DNA of 45,178 nucleotides from Propionivibrio sp. (GTDB lineage Bacteria; Pseudomonadota; Gammaproteobacteria; Burkholderiales; Rhodocyclaceae): NCBI RefSeq assembly GCF_016790145.1, contig NZ_JAEUOI010000168.1, positions 1 to 45,178 of the forward strand, read 5' to 3'. Shown piece by piece: positions 37,673 to 45,021 of this stretch (position 1 is its first letter; each line of letters starts with the position of its first letter). The notes under the pieces were generated by a model. It saw only the letters and a program-made list of their open reading frames with translations, ran no database searches and was not told where the DNA came from. The position numbers and the translations under genes were made by a program.

Positions 37673-38557
37673 TCAACGCCTTGATCGCTCCGCCGCCGCG
37701 CAGATCGCGTCGGCGAAGGCCCCGCTCAGAGCCACCGGAAAATCATGCCCCATTCCCTCGATCACCCGCATCTGTGAATCCGGAATATTTTTGGCCACAT
37801 CCTCGCCGCAAGCCAGTTGAATCAGCGGATCGTTGCGGCCATGGACGACGACGCTCGGGCAGGTGATCGTTCTCAGCAGCGGGCGAAGATCGCCGCTGGC
37901 GAGAAGGGCAGCGAGCTGCCGGGCGACGCCCTGAGGGTAGAAGCCGTGATCGAATTCCTCGCCGAACATTTGCTGCAAGTCGGCCAGGGGCGTGGGGTAG
38001 TCCGGGCTGGCAACCGCCAGGTGACGGGTGATGGCGTCGGCGACGATGCTTGCCCGATCGCGGGAAGCGGGGAGCGGGGCGAAGAGTGACATGGCGGCGG
38101 CCGCCGTCGGTGGCGGCAGCAGCGGGTTGCCGCTGGTTGACATGATGCTGGTCAGCGAGAGTGTTCGCTGCGGGTAACGGGCGGCGATGGTCTGGGCAAT
38201 GGATGCCCCCATCGAGGCGCCGACCAGATGCGCCTGATCGATTCTCAGCGCATCAAGCAGGCCGACGCTGTCGGCGGCCATCGTCTCCAGGGTGTAGGGC
38301 AGGGCAGACAGCAAGCCACCGCGCAGGGCGGCACCGATGTCGGGCAAGGGCAGGCCGTCGCAGAGCGTCGAGCGGCCACAGTCGCGATTGTCGAAGCGGA
38401 GGACACGAAAGCCGCGTTCAACCAGCAGATCGCAGAGTTCGCTGTTCCAGCGCGTCAGTTGAGCGCCCAGCCCCATGATCAAAAGAATAGCCGGGGCGCT
38501 GGCGGCTCCGAAGGAGTCGTAGTGAAGTTCTATCGAGTTGGCAGCTATACGTGGCAT
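37673..38557 (-). CDS. Alpha/beta-hydrolase
   Basis: This 294-residue alpha/beta-hydrolase has oxyanion-region residues in LIMGLGAQLTRWNSEL, the strand FDNRDCGRS, the nucleophile elbow LVGASMGASIA with Ser, Asp in VVHGRNDPLI, and His in EGMGHDFP. It has the layout of the carboxylesterase/haloperoxidase-like group. No signal peptide or membrane segment is seen. Substrate is unknown. It lies 22 bp downstream of the deoxyribosyltransferase-like gene on the same strand and is probably in the same transcript. Confidence 0.88.
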   Translation of the reverse strand: MPRIAANSIELHYDSFGAASAPAILLIMGLGAQLTRWNSELCDLLVERGFRVLRFDNRDCGRSTLCDGLPLPDIGAALRGGLLSALPYTLETMAADSVGLLDALRIDQAHLVGASMGASIAQTIAARYPQRTLSLTSIMSTSGNPLLPPPTAAAAMSLFAPLPASRDRASIVADAITRHLAVASPDYPTPLADLQQMFGEEFDHGFYPQGVARQLAALLASGDLRPLLRTITCPSVVVHGRNDPLIQLACGEDVAKNIPDSQMRVIEGMGHDFPVALSGAFADAICAAAERSRR

Positions 38558-38579
38558 CGGCGATCCAGGAGTCAGGGAG

Positions 38580-39047
38580 TCAGGAAATCAGGGTTGAAAG
38601 TTCGGCGACGGCAACGCGCAGGTCACCGACGACAATGCGGCAGGGTATCGCCAGCATCAGATTGAGCGGAAGTCCGAAATTCTCGATGAGCTGGCCATTG
38701 GCATCGAGCGGCCTATCGGCATCGCCATCGCCCACTTTGTCTATCTGCCTGCGGCCATCTCTGAGGTAGCCGATCACGGGGAGGCCTTGGGCGACAGCAA
38801 AACCGACCTCAAAGCAGGTGCCCGAATCCGGCTCGTCGCCGCGAAAGGGGTTCAGATTGGCCAGCACCGCATCGGCCGAGCGGATCATCCTGATGTTGGC
38901 CTGGTAGATGCCGCTGGCCGTGACTTCCTCGCCATCGAGGGGAATCAGCGCCTGATGGCCGTGCCTGTCAAGAAGATCGCGCACCGATTCTGCCCAGATC
39001 GCAGCGTCCGCGCGGAAGATATCATGCCCGGCAATATAGACACGCAT
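38580..39047 (-). CDS. Nucleoside 2-deoxyribosyltransferase-like protein
   Basis: This 155-residue protein has the Rossmann-like fold of the nucleoside 2-deoxyribosyltransferase family. It opens with MRVYIAGHDIFRADAA, has ADAVLANLNPFRGDEPDSGT, then CFEVGFAVAQGLPVIGYL with the putative catalytic Glu. Such enzymes exchange or hydrolyse the N-glycosidic bond of deoxynucleosides. The ATG overlaps the TGA of a 30-codon frame upstream (TGATG), suggesting coupled translation. The hydrolase gene follows after 22 bp. Confidence 0.86.
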   Translation of the reverse strand: MRVYIAGHDIFRADAAIWAESVRDLLDRHGHQALIPLDGEEVTASGIYQANIRMIRSADAVLANLNPFRGDEPDSGTCFEVGFAVAQGLPVIGYLRDGRRQIDKVGDGDADRPLDANGQLIENFGLPLNLMLAIPCRIVVGDLRVAVAELSTLIS

Positions 39048-39139
39048 CAGTCCGCCCGCTCGAACGGCGTGCGCCTGACCGACGGTTCGACGCGTTCCCG
39101 AATTTCCTTGTTTGCCTTGATCAGATCGGAGAGTGTCAT
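39047..39139 (-). CDS. Small 30-residue reading frame coupled to the deoxyribosyltransferase-like gene
   Basis: A short frame with ATG at 39137-39139 encodes MTLSDLIKANKEIRERV plus a basic tail ending FERAD. Its TGA overlaps the ATG of the next gene. The composition (helical, charged) looks protein-like, but no homologue is recognised. It may be a leader peptide, a small protein, or the 3' part of a lost gene. No convincing ribosome site was seen. Confidence 0.4.
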   Translation of the reverse strand: MTLSDLIKANKEIRERVEPSVRRTPFERAD

Positions 39140-39445
39140 GGCGTGGATTTTACCCCAGGGGGCGTCAAATCCTTCACAAGCACCGAAGGGTAATCATATG
39201 AATGCATCTGTCATTTTTTCGAGGCTCCACAGAGCCTTTCTTATCCAGAAACCGTCGTCCCGGCGAAAGCCGGGACCCAGGATCGCCATCTCTTTGGCGA
39301 CAAGGTGATTCGCGCCGTGGCGAAAACTCTGAAGGCCAGCATGAAAGGGTAGGATACAGCGGCCCGCCATGGCGGCGAGACATTTTTCGTTCCGCTTCCC
39401 GAGACAAGGTTTGACGGTGCACGTGCGGTGGCTTAAAAAGCCAGC
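39140..39445. other. Intergenic stretch with a repeat-like hairpin
   Basis: About 300 bp containing the dyad at 39257-39276 and otherwise nothing that reads as a gene. Frames here are short and have no recognised similarity. Confidence 0.4.
39257..39276. repeat. Palindromic repeat with GAAA tetraloop
   Basis: GTCCCGGC (39257-39264) and GCCGGGAC (39269-39276) pair perfectly around GAAA, followed by CCAG. The pattern (CCCGGCGAAAGCCGGGA-CCAG) matches the dispersed palindromes common in proteobacterial intergenic regions. A related copy lies at 41496-41515. Confidence 0.65.
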
Positions 39446-39692
39446 TTGACGATTGAAGCAAGCCGGGTTCGTCACGCCGACAATAATCAGGAAATAGCCC
39501 GGATCGCGGTATCGCTCGGGGTTGCCGCGTATCGCCCCGATGAAACGGCCGGCGAGTTTATCGAACGCGTGGACAACGCCCTCTACGTCTCTAAAAAACA
39601 AGGGGCGCAATGGCGTGACGCTGGACACCGCCGTGACCGGCCACAGGCTTGGACACCCGGCTGTCGGGAGCACTCAGTCCGTGCAATCCTGA
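39446..39692 (+). pseudogene. Truncated and frameshifted GGDEF (diguanylate cyclase) domain remnant
   Basis: The frame from about 39500 reads IARIAVSLGVAAYRPDETAG, then EFIERVDNALYVSKKQG, which is the C-terminal third of a GGDEF domain (SxGVA, then A-LY-AK-xGRN). After KKQG a one-base shift restores the family sequence RNGV, and that shifted frame ends at TGA 39690-39692. The GGDEF motif and everything upstream are missing. This is a decayed fragment and cannot be a working cyclase. Its 3' end overlaps the end of the convergent TonB-like gene. Confidence 0.72.
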
Positions 39693-40540
39693 GCGCCGAA
39701 GCTGCGCGAGAAGCCCCCGCTCCCTCCCGCACTGGCCGGGATGATGCACATCATGATCGACAGTGAATCCCTGGCCCGACGGATGTCGGGAGGAAACGCT
39801 GAAAATGGTGACGCGCGGTCAATCACGCTTTTGATATAGGCAATCTCCGCCGCCTGATCGCCCGAGCGAAGCACGCGGTAGCTTTTCAGCGAGCCGTCAG
39901 AATTCAGCGAAATCTCCACCAGCGCCTTGCGCGATCCGCGGACTCTCGGTTCATTCTTGACGAAGGCCGCACTCCGGTTCATCTTGCGCACGAAGGCGTC
40001 AAAATACATTTCCAGACTGTACGGCTCGACGACTTTGCCACTGGCTTCCGGCCGGCCCAGAGCCTCGTCTTCACCCTCCTTTGGCCCCAGCTTGCCCAAC
40101 TCCCTTGCCATGGCCAGAGCCCGTTGCGATAGATTGCGCGGGTCTGGCGCTCTGGCCTCGGCCGCCAGCTCGTTAAGGAATTTATTCATGTCTGCCCGCT
40201 CGGCATTCGACCACGTGCGATTCGCCCAGACCCCGGAGGGGGCACTCAACTTGCGCGGTTCAGAGGGTTTCCCTGACGATGCCGCAGGTTTCCTGGGCGG
40301 GCTCTGCGCGGCGGCGGCAGTGCTTGGGGATGGCTCCACTGGCCGGGGAGTCGCCGGTCTGGTCAGGGTGGCGAAGTAACGGGGTCGCGCCGTGCCGCGC
40401 GACGTGTCGGGATTGTCTGCCAGCCAGGATGACTGGTCGGGTGGGGAGAAATTGATGAAAAGTACAGCCGCGTGCAGCAGCAGGGAAACAATGACAGCCA
40501 GCCCAAGCGAGTAGCGTACGCGCACAACGAAAAATTCCAT
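39674..40540 (-). CDS. Second TonB-like family protein
   Basis: This 288-residue protein has an N-terminal membrane helix (YSLGLAVIVSLLLHAAVLFINF, again with a His in the helix). A Pro/Ala/Ser-rich spacer follows (residues about 50-110), then a helical region, then a C-terminal TonB-like fold (SRKALVEISLNSDGSLKSYRVL, ASPFSAFPPDIRRARDSL). It resembles the TonB-like protein at 22766-23650 in layout, including the FPxDIR motif, but has a different spacer and a longer Gly/Ser tail. The ATG at 40538-40540 gives the standard N terminus; upstream codons in the open frame look non-coding. No exbB/exbD genes are nearby. Confidence 0.78.
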   Translation of the reverse strand: MEFFVVRVRYSLGLAVIVSLLLHAAVLFINFSPPDQSSWLADNPDTSRGTARPRYFATLTRPATPRPVEPSPSTAAAAQSPPRKPAASSGKPSEPRKLSAPSGVWANRTWSNAERADMNKFLNELAAEARAPDPRNLSQRALAMARELGKLGPKEGEDEALGRPEASGKVVEPYSLEMYFDAFVRKMNRSAAFVKNEPRVRGSRKALVEISLNSDGSLKSYRVLRSGDQAAEIAYIKSVIDRASPFSAFPPDIRRARDSLSIMMCIIPASAGGSGGFSRSFGAQDCTD

Positions 40541-40903
40541 GCCGAGTATTCTATAGATATACCCGCAACGCGTTGCTTTAAACCCGACAAGTCGATGTTT
40601 GCTCTTCGGCGGATAGGACGATAGAGTGCCAGGACGCCTACAATGATCGGCGCCAGTTCGCACTTTGCCGAACAAGATGGGCGTCAGCATACCGGCCGGC
40701 AGCGGATGCGAAGGTGTCCTCGGCACAAGGCGCCGAGGATTCAAGCGCTGTCCTAGCAACGCCTGACTTTTCCCTCGTGAGCGGTGCCTGAAAATTGACC
40801 TGACTCAGGGATTTCGGAATGAAAACAGACATTGACCGGGGTGCGGCGGACGAGGATACTTGAGGCTTAAACGTTGACATTCCAGTCCTTCCAGGAGAAC
40901 AAG
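40541..40903. other. Intergenic stretch between divergent genes
   Basis: About 360 bp between the TonB-like gene and the plus-strand membrane protein, so both promoters should lie here. An 8-bp hairpin (TCCTCGGC 40717-40724, GCCGAGGA 40732-40739) is visible. No gene is recognised and no promoter is assigned. Confidence 0.4.
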
Positions 40904-41419
40904 ATGAAGATAAAGCGAATCTATTTCATGGTGCCGAACGCCGACGTGGCCAGAACGATCGTGAACGAGTTGCTGTTGGCCCGCGTCGACGAGCATCACA
41001 TGCACATCCTGGCCAAGGAGGGCACTGATATGCATGAGCTGCCTGAGGCCACGCTGATGCAAAAATCCGATTTCGTCCCGGCAGTCCAGCGCGGACTCGC
41101 CCTGGGGGGAGTTATCGGATCGCTGGCCGGGCTGGTTGCCATAGCGGTGGCGCCCGGTGCCGCCGTGATCGCGGGAGGCGTCCTTCTTGCCTCTGGCCTT
41201 AGTGGGGCGGGAGTCGGTGCCTGGTTGAGCGGCATGATAGGACTCAGTGTCGACAATACCCGGCACACGCAGTTCGAGGCAGCGATCGAGAAAGGCGAGA
41301 TTCTGATGATGATCGACGTGCCGATATCGCGTGTCGAGGAGATCGACGAACTGGTCAAGTCGCATCACCCGGAAGCTGCACTCGAAGGCACCGACCCGTG
41401 TATTCCGGCTTTTCCGTAA
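40904..41419 (+). CDS. DUF1269-like membrane protein with glycine-zipper hairpin
   Basis: This 171-residue protein has an N-terminal alpha/beta region (RIYFMVPNADVARTIVNELL) with a His-rich turn (DEHHMHIL). A Gly/Ala-rich hydrophobic hairpin follows at about residues 65-115 (LALGGVIGSLAGLVAIAVAPGAAVIAGG in pieces; SGAGVGAWLSGMIG). The C terminus is a ferredoxin-like region (GEILMMIDVPISRVEEI). The layout matches the DUF1269/general-stress-protein-like group. ATG at 40904 has CAGGAG about six bases upstream. A membrane-stress role is only a guess from the family. Confidence 0.75.
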   Translation: MKIKRIYFMVPNADVARTIVNELLLARVDEHHMHILAKEGTDMHELPEATLMQKSDFVPAVQRGLALGGVIGSLAGLVAIAVAPGAAVIAGGVLLASGLSGAGVGAWLSGMIGLSVDNTRHTQFEAAIEKGEILMMIDVPISRVEEIDELVKSHHPEAALEGTDPCIPAFP

Positions 41420-41896
41420 GCAACGCGAGGCAGGTGGGCAGCAGGGTAAATTTGTTCTGACCGTCCACCGTGGCCCGAGGCCGGGCTTCGCGGTCTTTCC
41501 GGCACAAGCCGGAAACCAGAGTCATCTATCTGTTTAAATTGTGGACATCCGGATTTTTCGGTGGACGGGTAAGATTTTGGTTACGCATTGTGCAGTGCAA
41601 AATTGACCCATCATGTAAATGCGAGCGATGAGCTAGGTCCGAGTCCGGCCAGCAGCCAACAGTGGCGACGCATGAATTACCCACCTTTGAGCGTCGGCTT
41701 GAGTCTTGACAGCGGTCATTGCAGACACTCGCGAGAACCTAGAAAAGCCTGGGTTATTCCCTGACCATAGATTCGAAATTGTCGAGAATCTTTACACTCG
41801 CTGTCAATGCCAATGACAATCGTGTGGCCAATCAGTTGGTTACTGTTCTGGCATGTTTTGTGCTGAGTTGTTGAAATTTTATCGGATTAGAACACC
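41420..41896. other. Long intergenic stretch, no gene
   Basis: About 480 bp with stop codons in all frames. It contains the dyad repeat at 41496-41515 and turns clearly more AT-rich towards the PEP-CTERM gene (41780-41896), where that gene's promoter should lie. Nothing else is recognised. Confidence 0.4.
41496..41515. repeat. Second copy of the palindromic repeat
   Basis: TTTCCGGC (41496-41503) and GCCGGAAA (41508-41515) pair around ACAA and are followed by CCAG, as in the repeat at 39257-39276. The arms differ by compensating changes, which keeps the stem intact. Confidence 0.6.
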
Positions 41897-42526
41897 ATGA
41901 AAACCATTAAGAAAAGTCTTCTTTTCGTCATTGCTCTTGCGGCGAGTACTCAACTCGCCTGGGCGGCTGTCCAAACCATAGAGCCGGATGACTATGCGTC
42001 TGGCGCCGATATCGTCTATCCCGGCGTTACCTTAGAGATGAGGAACTATCAGATTCCCTTTACCATACCGGTCATGAGTATTGAACTCGGGGCTGATTAT
42101 TCATCTACAGGGGTTCGCAATTTTGGCGGTGGCTTCCACAATGGACAGCAGTTCATTGCGTTATTCAACAACCCGATTTCTTTCTTCGCTATCGATGTTG
42201 TCAACGACGATCAGGGCCTCGGAACCGATTCAGCTATCTTGGCTGCATATGATAAGGATGGTATTTCGCTGGGCTACTCGGATTGGGTTACAGTACCTGC
42301 AACACCCTGGCCGGGCTTCAGAACCATCAGTATTTCTGGATCGGGAATTGCCCGTGTGGATGTCATTTCTGACGAATGGATACAACTCGATAACCTGCGG
42401 TTTAGCGTAGCGCCTTTAAGTGCCGTTCCTGAGCCCTCGCCGTTCGTACTCTTCGCAATCGGTCTAAGTGTTATGGGATTACTTTCTCGACGGAGTAAAA
42501 GCTGCGTTCCTGCACGAGTCGTATGA
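41897..42526 (+). CDS. PEP-CTERM sorting-domain exported protein
   Basis: This 209-residue exported protein has a Sec signal peptide (KTIKKSLLFVIALAASTQLAWA) and a PEP-CTERM tail: VPEPSP, then the hydrophobic helix FVLFAIGLSVMGLL, then the basic end SRRSKS. The tail marks it for exosortase/EpsH processing. The middle is a beta-rich domain (about residues 25-175) with Gly/Asp/Asn-rich turns and no recognised enzymatic motif. Codon use is more AT-rich than in the neighbouring operons. No exosortase gene lies in the window. Confidence 0.88.
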   Translation: MKTIKKSLLFVIALAASTQLAWAAVQTIEPDDYASGADIVYPGVTLEMRNYQIPFTIPVMSIELGADYSSTGVRNFGGGFHNGQQFIALFNNPISFFAIDVVNDDQGLGTDSAILAAYDKDGISLGYSDWVTVPATPWPGFRTISISGSGIARVDVISDEWIQLDNLRFSVAPLSAVPEPSPFVLFAIGLSVMGLLSRRSKSCVPARVV

Positions 42527-42899
42527 CGGAAGAAACAGGGCGCCAACCATGACTCGAACATGTGGTTTCGAAATCCCCGCGTTGTCCGACATGCCGAAGT
42601 TTGCCACTACCCACCAAGCGGTAACCCCACCTCACAAAGCTGACGTCCGCTGCGTACGATTCTGAATGGCAACGATGGGTCGTACTGAGACATAACCAAT
42701 TCAGTGCTTAAACAGGATTTCTTGAGAGAAAGTGCTGCACTGCACCTGTGCTGCGTGTCGTGTTGAGGATGCTTCCCTTAGTACGCGATTGCCGGAATCT
42801 GCTTCTATAAACAACGTCGCCCCGCTAAATCAAATTCCCATAGCACCAAATTGAATGCATCGTGCAGGCAGGCAATCATGCGGCACGAAGGATAGCGTA
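42527..42899. other. Intergenic stretch before the toxin-antitoxin candidate
   Basis: About 370 bp without a supported gene and with lower GC than the core operons. The 3' end should hold the promoter of the small gene pair that follows. No clear promoter or operator was picked out. Confidence 0.35.
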
Positions 42900-43190
42900 A
42901 TGCACACTATCAAAACGCTTGGAAAAAGCGGGCAAATCTCGCTTGGCAAGGCAATGGCCGGGATGGGTTTCATTATGCAAGAACTGCCCGGAGGTGACAT
43001 CGTGCTCAAACGAGCCGTTGTCGTTCCTATGAACGAAAGACTGCTTGACCCGGTAGTGCATGCGGAACTGGAGGCTGCCCGCGAGTGGCGGCGAAACAAC
43101 CCGGCAAAAGCAACTGAACCAAACTCGAAATTACGGAAGAGTGAGCAACGACGATGCGGTGCTGTTAGACCTGAACGTGCCCGCGTTTGA
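42900..43190 (+). CDS. Putative antitoxin (AbrB-like N terminus)
   Basis: This is a 96-residue small protein. The N-terminal half (MHTIKTLGKSGQISLGKAMAG, then GDIVLKRAVVVP) has the beta-strand layout of a swapped-hairpin AbrB/MazE DNA-binding domain. The C-terminal half (LLDPVVHAELEAAREWRRNNPA) is helical and charged, as in antitoxins that wrap their toxin. Its 3' end overlaps the next frame by about 50 bp, which is typical of toxin-antitoxin pairs. No strong ribosome site is seen. The assignment rests on size, order and pattern, not on a recognised family. Confidence 0.6.
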   Translation: MHTIKTLGKSGQISLGKAMAGMGFIMQELPGGDIVLKRAVVVPMNERLLDPVVHAELEAAREWRRNNPAKATEPNSKLRKSEQRRCGAVRPERARV

Positions 43191-43440
43191 GAAGAAACTG
43201 TTTGAGCTTGATGCCGGAGAGGTAAGGAAGGTGTTCAAGACGTTTCAGAAGCTTCAAGCGCTAACCTGGAACGAGGTCTTCCGTGACCACGGGTTGAGGT
43301 GGGAACAAGTCAAAAAAGAACCAGGTACATTCACGATTCGACTATCAAAATCGTATCGCACCGTTGTCGAACGAGAGGGCGCGTTGATGCTGTTTCAAAC
43401 GCTCCACCTTGTTCACGATGGTGCCTACGGGGAAAAATAG
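43141..43440 (+). CDS. Putative RelE/ParE-like toxin
   Basis: This 99-residue basic protein starts at GTG 43141, with GGAAG immediately upstream at a short distance; GTG 43159 is an alternative. The helical N-terminal part (FEKKLFELDAGEVRKVFKTFQKLQ) is followed by beta strands TFTIRLSKSYRTVVEREGALMLFQTLHLV and a final HDGAYGEK. This resembles the RelE/ParE fold with Arg and His near the end, as in mRNA-cleaving members. It overlaps the putative antitoxin. Activity is inferred only from fold and arrangement. Confidence 0.6.
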   Translation: MSNDDAVLLDLNVPAFEKKLFELDAGEVRKVFKTFQKLQALTWNEVFRDHGLRWEQVKKEPGTFTIRLSKSYRTVVEREGALMLFQTLHLVHDGAYGEK

Positions 43441-43498
43441 AAATGCCACTCCGCTTTGCTCAATTGGCTTGGCGGGATACCCCATCTGAACCCTGCAT

Positions 43499-43699
43499 GT
43501 GCCCGTCAAAGTCCTTAATTTCACTGGCTTGCGAGTGCCGGACTTCAAGGCAGCCGGTACCGACTACCATGTAAAGGCAAAGCCGAGCGTCGTTTCCAGG
43601 CTCTGCCCGCACTGTCGCCGATCCGATGAAACCGTCGCTCACGCCCAGAAGACACTCTTCATCCCTGACCTGCCTTCGCATGGCAAGGGTGTAGCGATC
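43499..43699 (+). pseudogene. 5' fragment of an ISL3-family transposase
   Basis: The frame reads VKVLNFTGLRVPDFKAAGTD, then YHVKAKPSVVSRLCPHCRRS and TLFIPDLPSHGKGVAI. This is the N-terminal part of ISL3-type transposases, with CPHC from the zinc-binding head. Similarity stops at about 43699, before the second CxxC pair and the DDE catalytic domain, and no terminal repeats were identified. It is a truncated remnant abutting the 3' end of the TAXI gene. Confidence 0.72.
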
Positions 43700-43716
43700 A
43701 AAAATCCATGCGGCTA

Positions 43717-45021
43717 TCATCCGCCAGGAACCATGTTTTGCGCGAGTCTCCGACGGCGTTCGATAATCAGGCGGATATGCGATATGATTACCGCGACGCC
43801 GTTAATCCGGTCTGCCTCGATCTTTTCGTGAACAAAGCGCTCAAGCAGCCATCCCGACAGCGTATCAAGCTCTTCCTCGATCGCTTCCAGTTGATCGACG
43901 GGAACCGTCCTGGCCTCGCTCATCATGGCCGGCAGTCGCGCCAGATTCTTTTGTGCCATTACCTCGTCAGGACGATGCTTGCGCCAATAGCCGTTCACCC
44001 AAAGCGCGAAGGAACCCAGAATGCCACCGATGATCGATATATTGAAAAGCTGGCTCATCGCCTGGTCGAACAAACTTTCCTGAGTCCCGTCAAGGTAGGC
44101 GGCGGCTCCCGGATGCACGCGCAGAACGCCTTTTTTATCCGTGTCCGGCGCTTCAATCTGCCCCGCACCCGGCACATTATTCGCAGCAAGCTTGGCGCGC
44201 GTCGCCAGCAGCAAACGCGTCAGTTCTCCGGCGACATCGTTCAGCATGGAGTTTTTGGCCACCAGCCGAACCGTGACCGCCACCGTCGTCACGTCGTCAT
44301 CGGGAATGGCCGGCACGCTCAGGAAGGCGCCCTTGGGAATTTCCAGTTCCTCATACACCGGACTTTGTGCGGCAATCTCCTTGGCCTCAAGATCGATGAA
44401 TTTCGGCGGTTTTTTTGTCGCCTTGACGATGGCCTTGACCGCATCGCTTACCGCCCCCGGTCCGCCGGGGCCCATGGCGAGAACGGCAGCCACACGCTTG
44501 TTGCGCAGCGATTCCCCGATCTCGGCAGGTGCCGTCTTGACGATATCGTCGGCTTTGAGACTATAAAATTGCATCACCGTTTTGAGCAGCGGATCGTCGT
44601 CCGGCGTACCCTCAAGAACGGCAATCTTTTTCGCGACAAGGTCCTTCATCGATTTGGCGGATGAATTCGCCGGCACCATGATCACCAGAGGAATCCGTCG
44701 CAAAATAACGATCGTTCCCCCGCTGGCCGCCGCCGGGTGGTCGCTCCTGACAGCGGCCAGGTCGAACTTGCCGGTTTGAAATTCCTCGGCGCTTTGCTTG
44801 AGGCTCTCGCTTTCCTCCATAACCAGACGTACGCGGGGATGTTCCTCCGCCAACTCGCGCTTCAAAGCGGCAACGAACCTTTGCCCGGTATTGCCGACCG
44901 GCCCGGTCGCTACGCGAATGGTATATGTCGGAGAAAATAGCCAAGGGAACCAGAACCAGGTAATGGTGGCTGCAATGGCACCAACCGCGATGAATACGGC
45001 AAAGGCATAGCGATTAAACAT
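43717..45021 (-). CDS. TAXI-family TRAP-type solute-binding protein, membrane anchored
   Basis: This 434-residue protein has an N-terminal membrane helix (YAFAVFIAVGAIAATITWFWF), then a TAXI-type solute-binding domain (about residues 30-320) containing IRVATGPVGNTGQRFVAALK, KFDLAAVRSDHP, IVILRRIPLVIMVPA and VLRVHPGAAAYLDG. A second helix (ISIIGGILGSFALWVNGYW, about 335-355) leads to a cytoplasmic coiled-coil-like tail of about 75 residues. No TRAP permease gene is next to it in the window. The ATG at 45021 is preferred because AGGGA lies eight bases upstream; an ATG at 45030 is possible. The ligand is unknown. Confidence 0.85.
   Translation of the reverse strand: MFNRYAFAVFIAVGAIAATITWFWFPWLFSPTYTIRVATGPVGNTGQRFVAALKRELAEEHPRVRLVMEESESLKQSAEEFQTGKFDLAAVRSDHPAAASGGTIVILRRIPLVIMVPANSSAKSMKDLVAKKIAVLEGTPDDDPLLKTVMQFYSLKADDIVKTAPAEIGESLRNKRVAAVLAMGPGGPGAVSDAVKAIVKATKKPPKFIDLEAKEIAAQSPVYEELEIPKGAFLSVPAIPDDDVTTVAVTVRLVAKNSMLNDVAGELTRLLLATRAKLAANNVPGAGQIEAPDTDKKGVLRVHPGAAAYLDGTQESLFDQAMSQLFNISIIGGILGSFALWVNGYWRKHRPDEVMAQKNLARLPAMMSEARTVPVDQLEAIEEELDTLSGWLLERFVHEKIEADRINGVAVIISHIRLIIERRRRLAQNMVPGG

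Noticed and set aside
39194-39673. 159-codon minus-strand frame across the GGDEF remnant
   Set aside because: It is antisense to recognisable GGDEF sequence and runs through a palindromic repeat; no coding sense.
41589-41625. Short motif (TGCAAAATTGACCC-like) that resembled an insertion-sequence end
   Set aside because: Only one copy, no partner terminal repeat or transposase within reach; cannot be supported.
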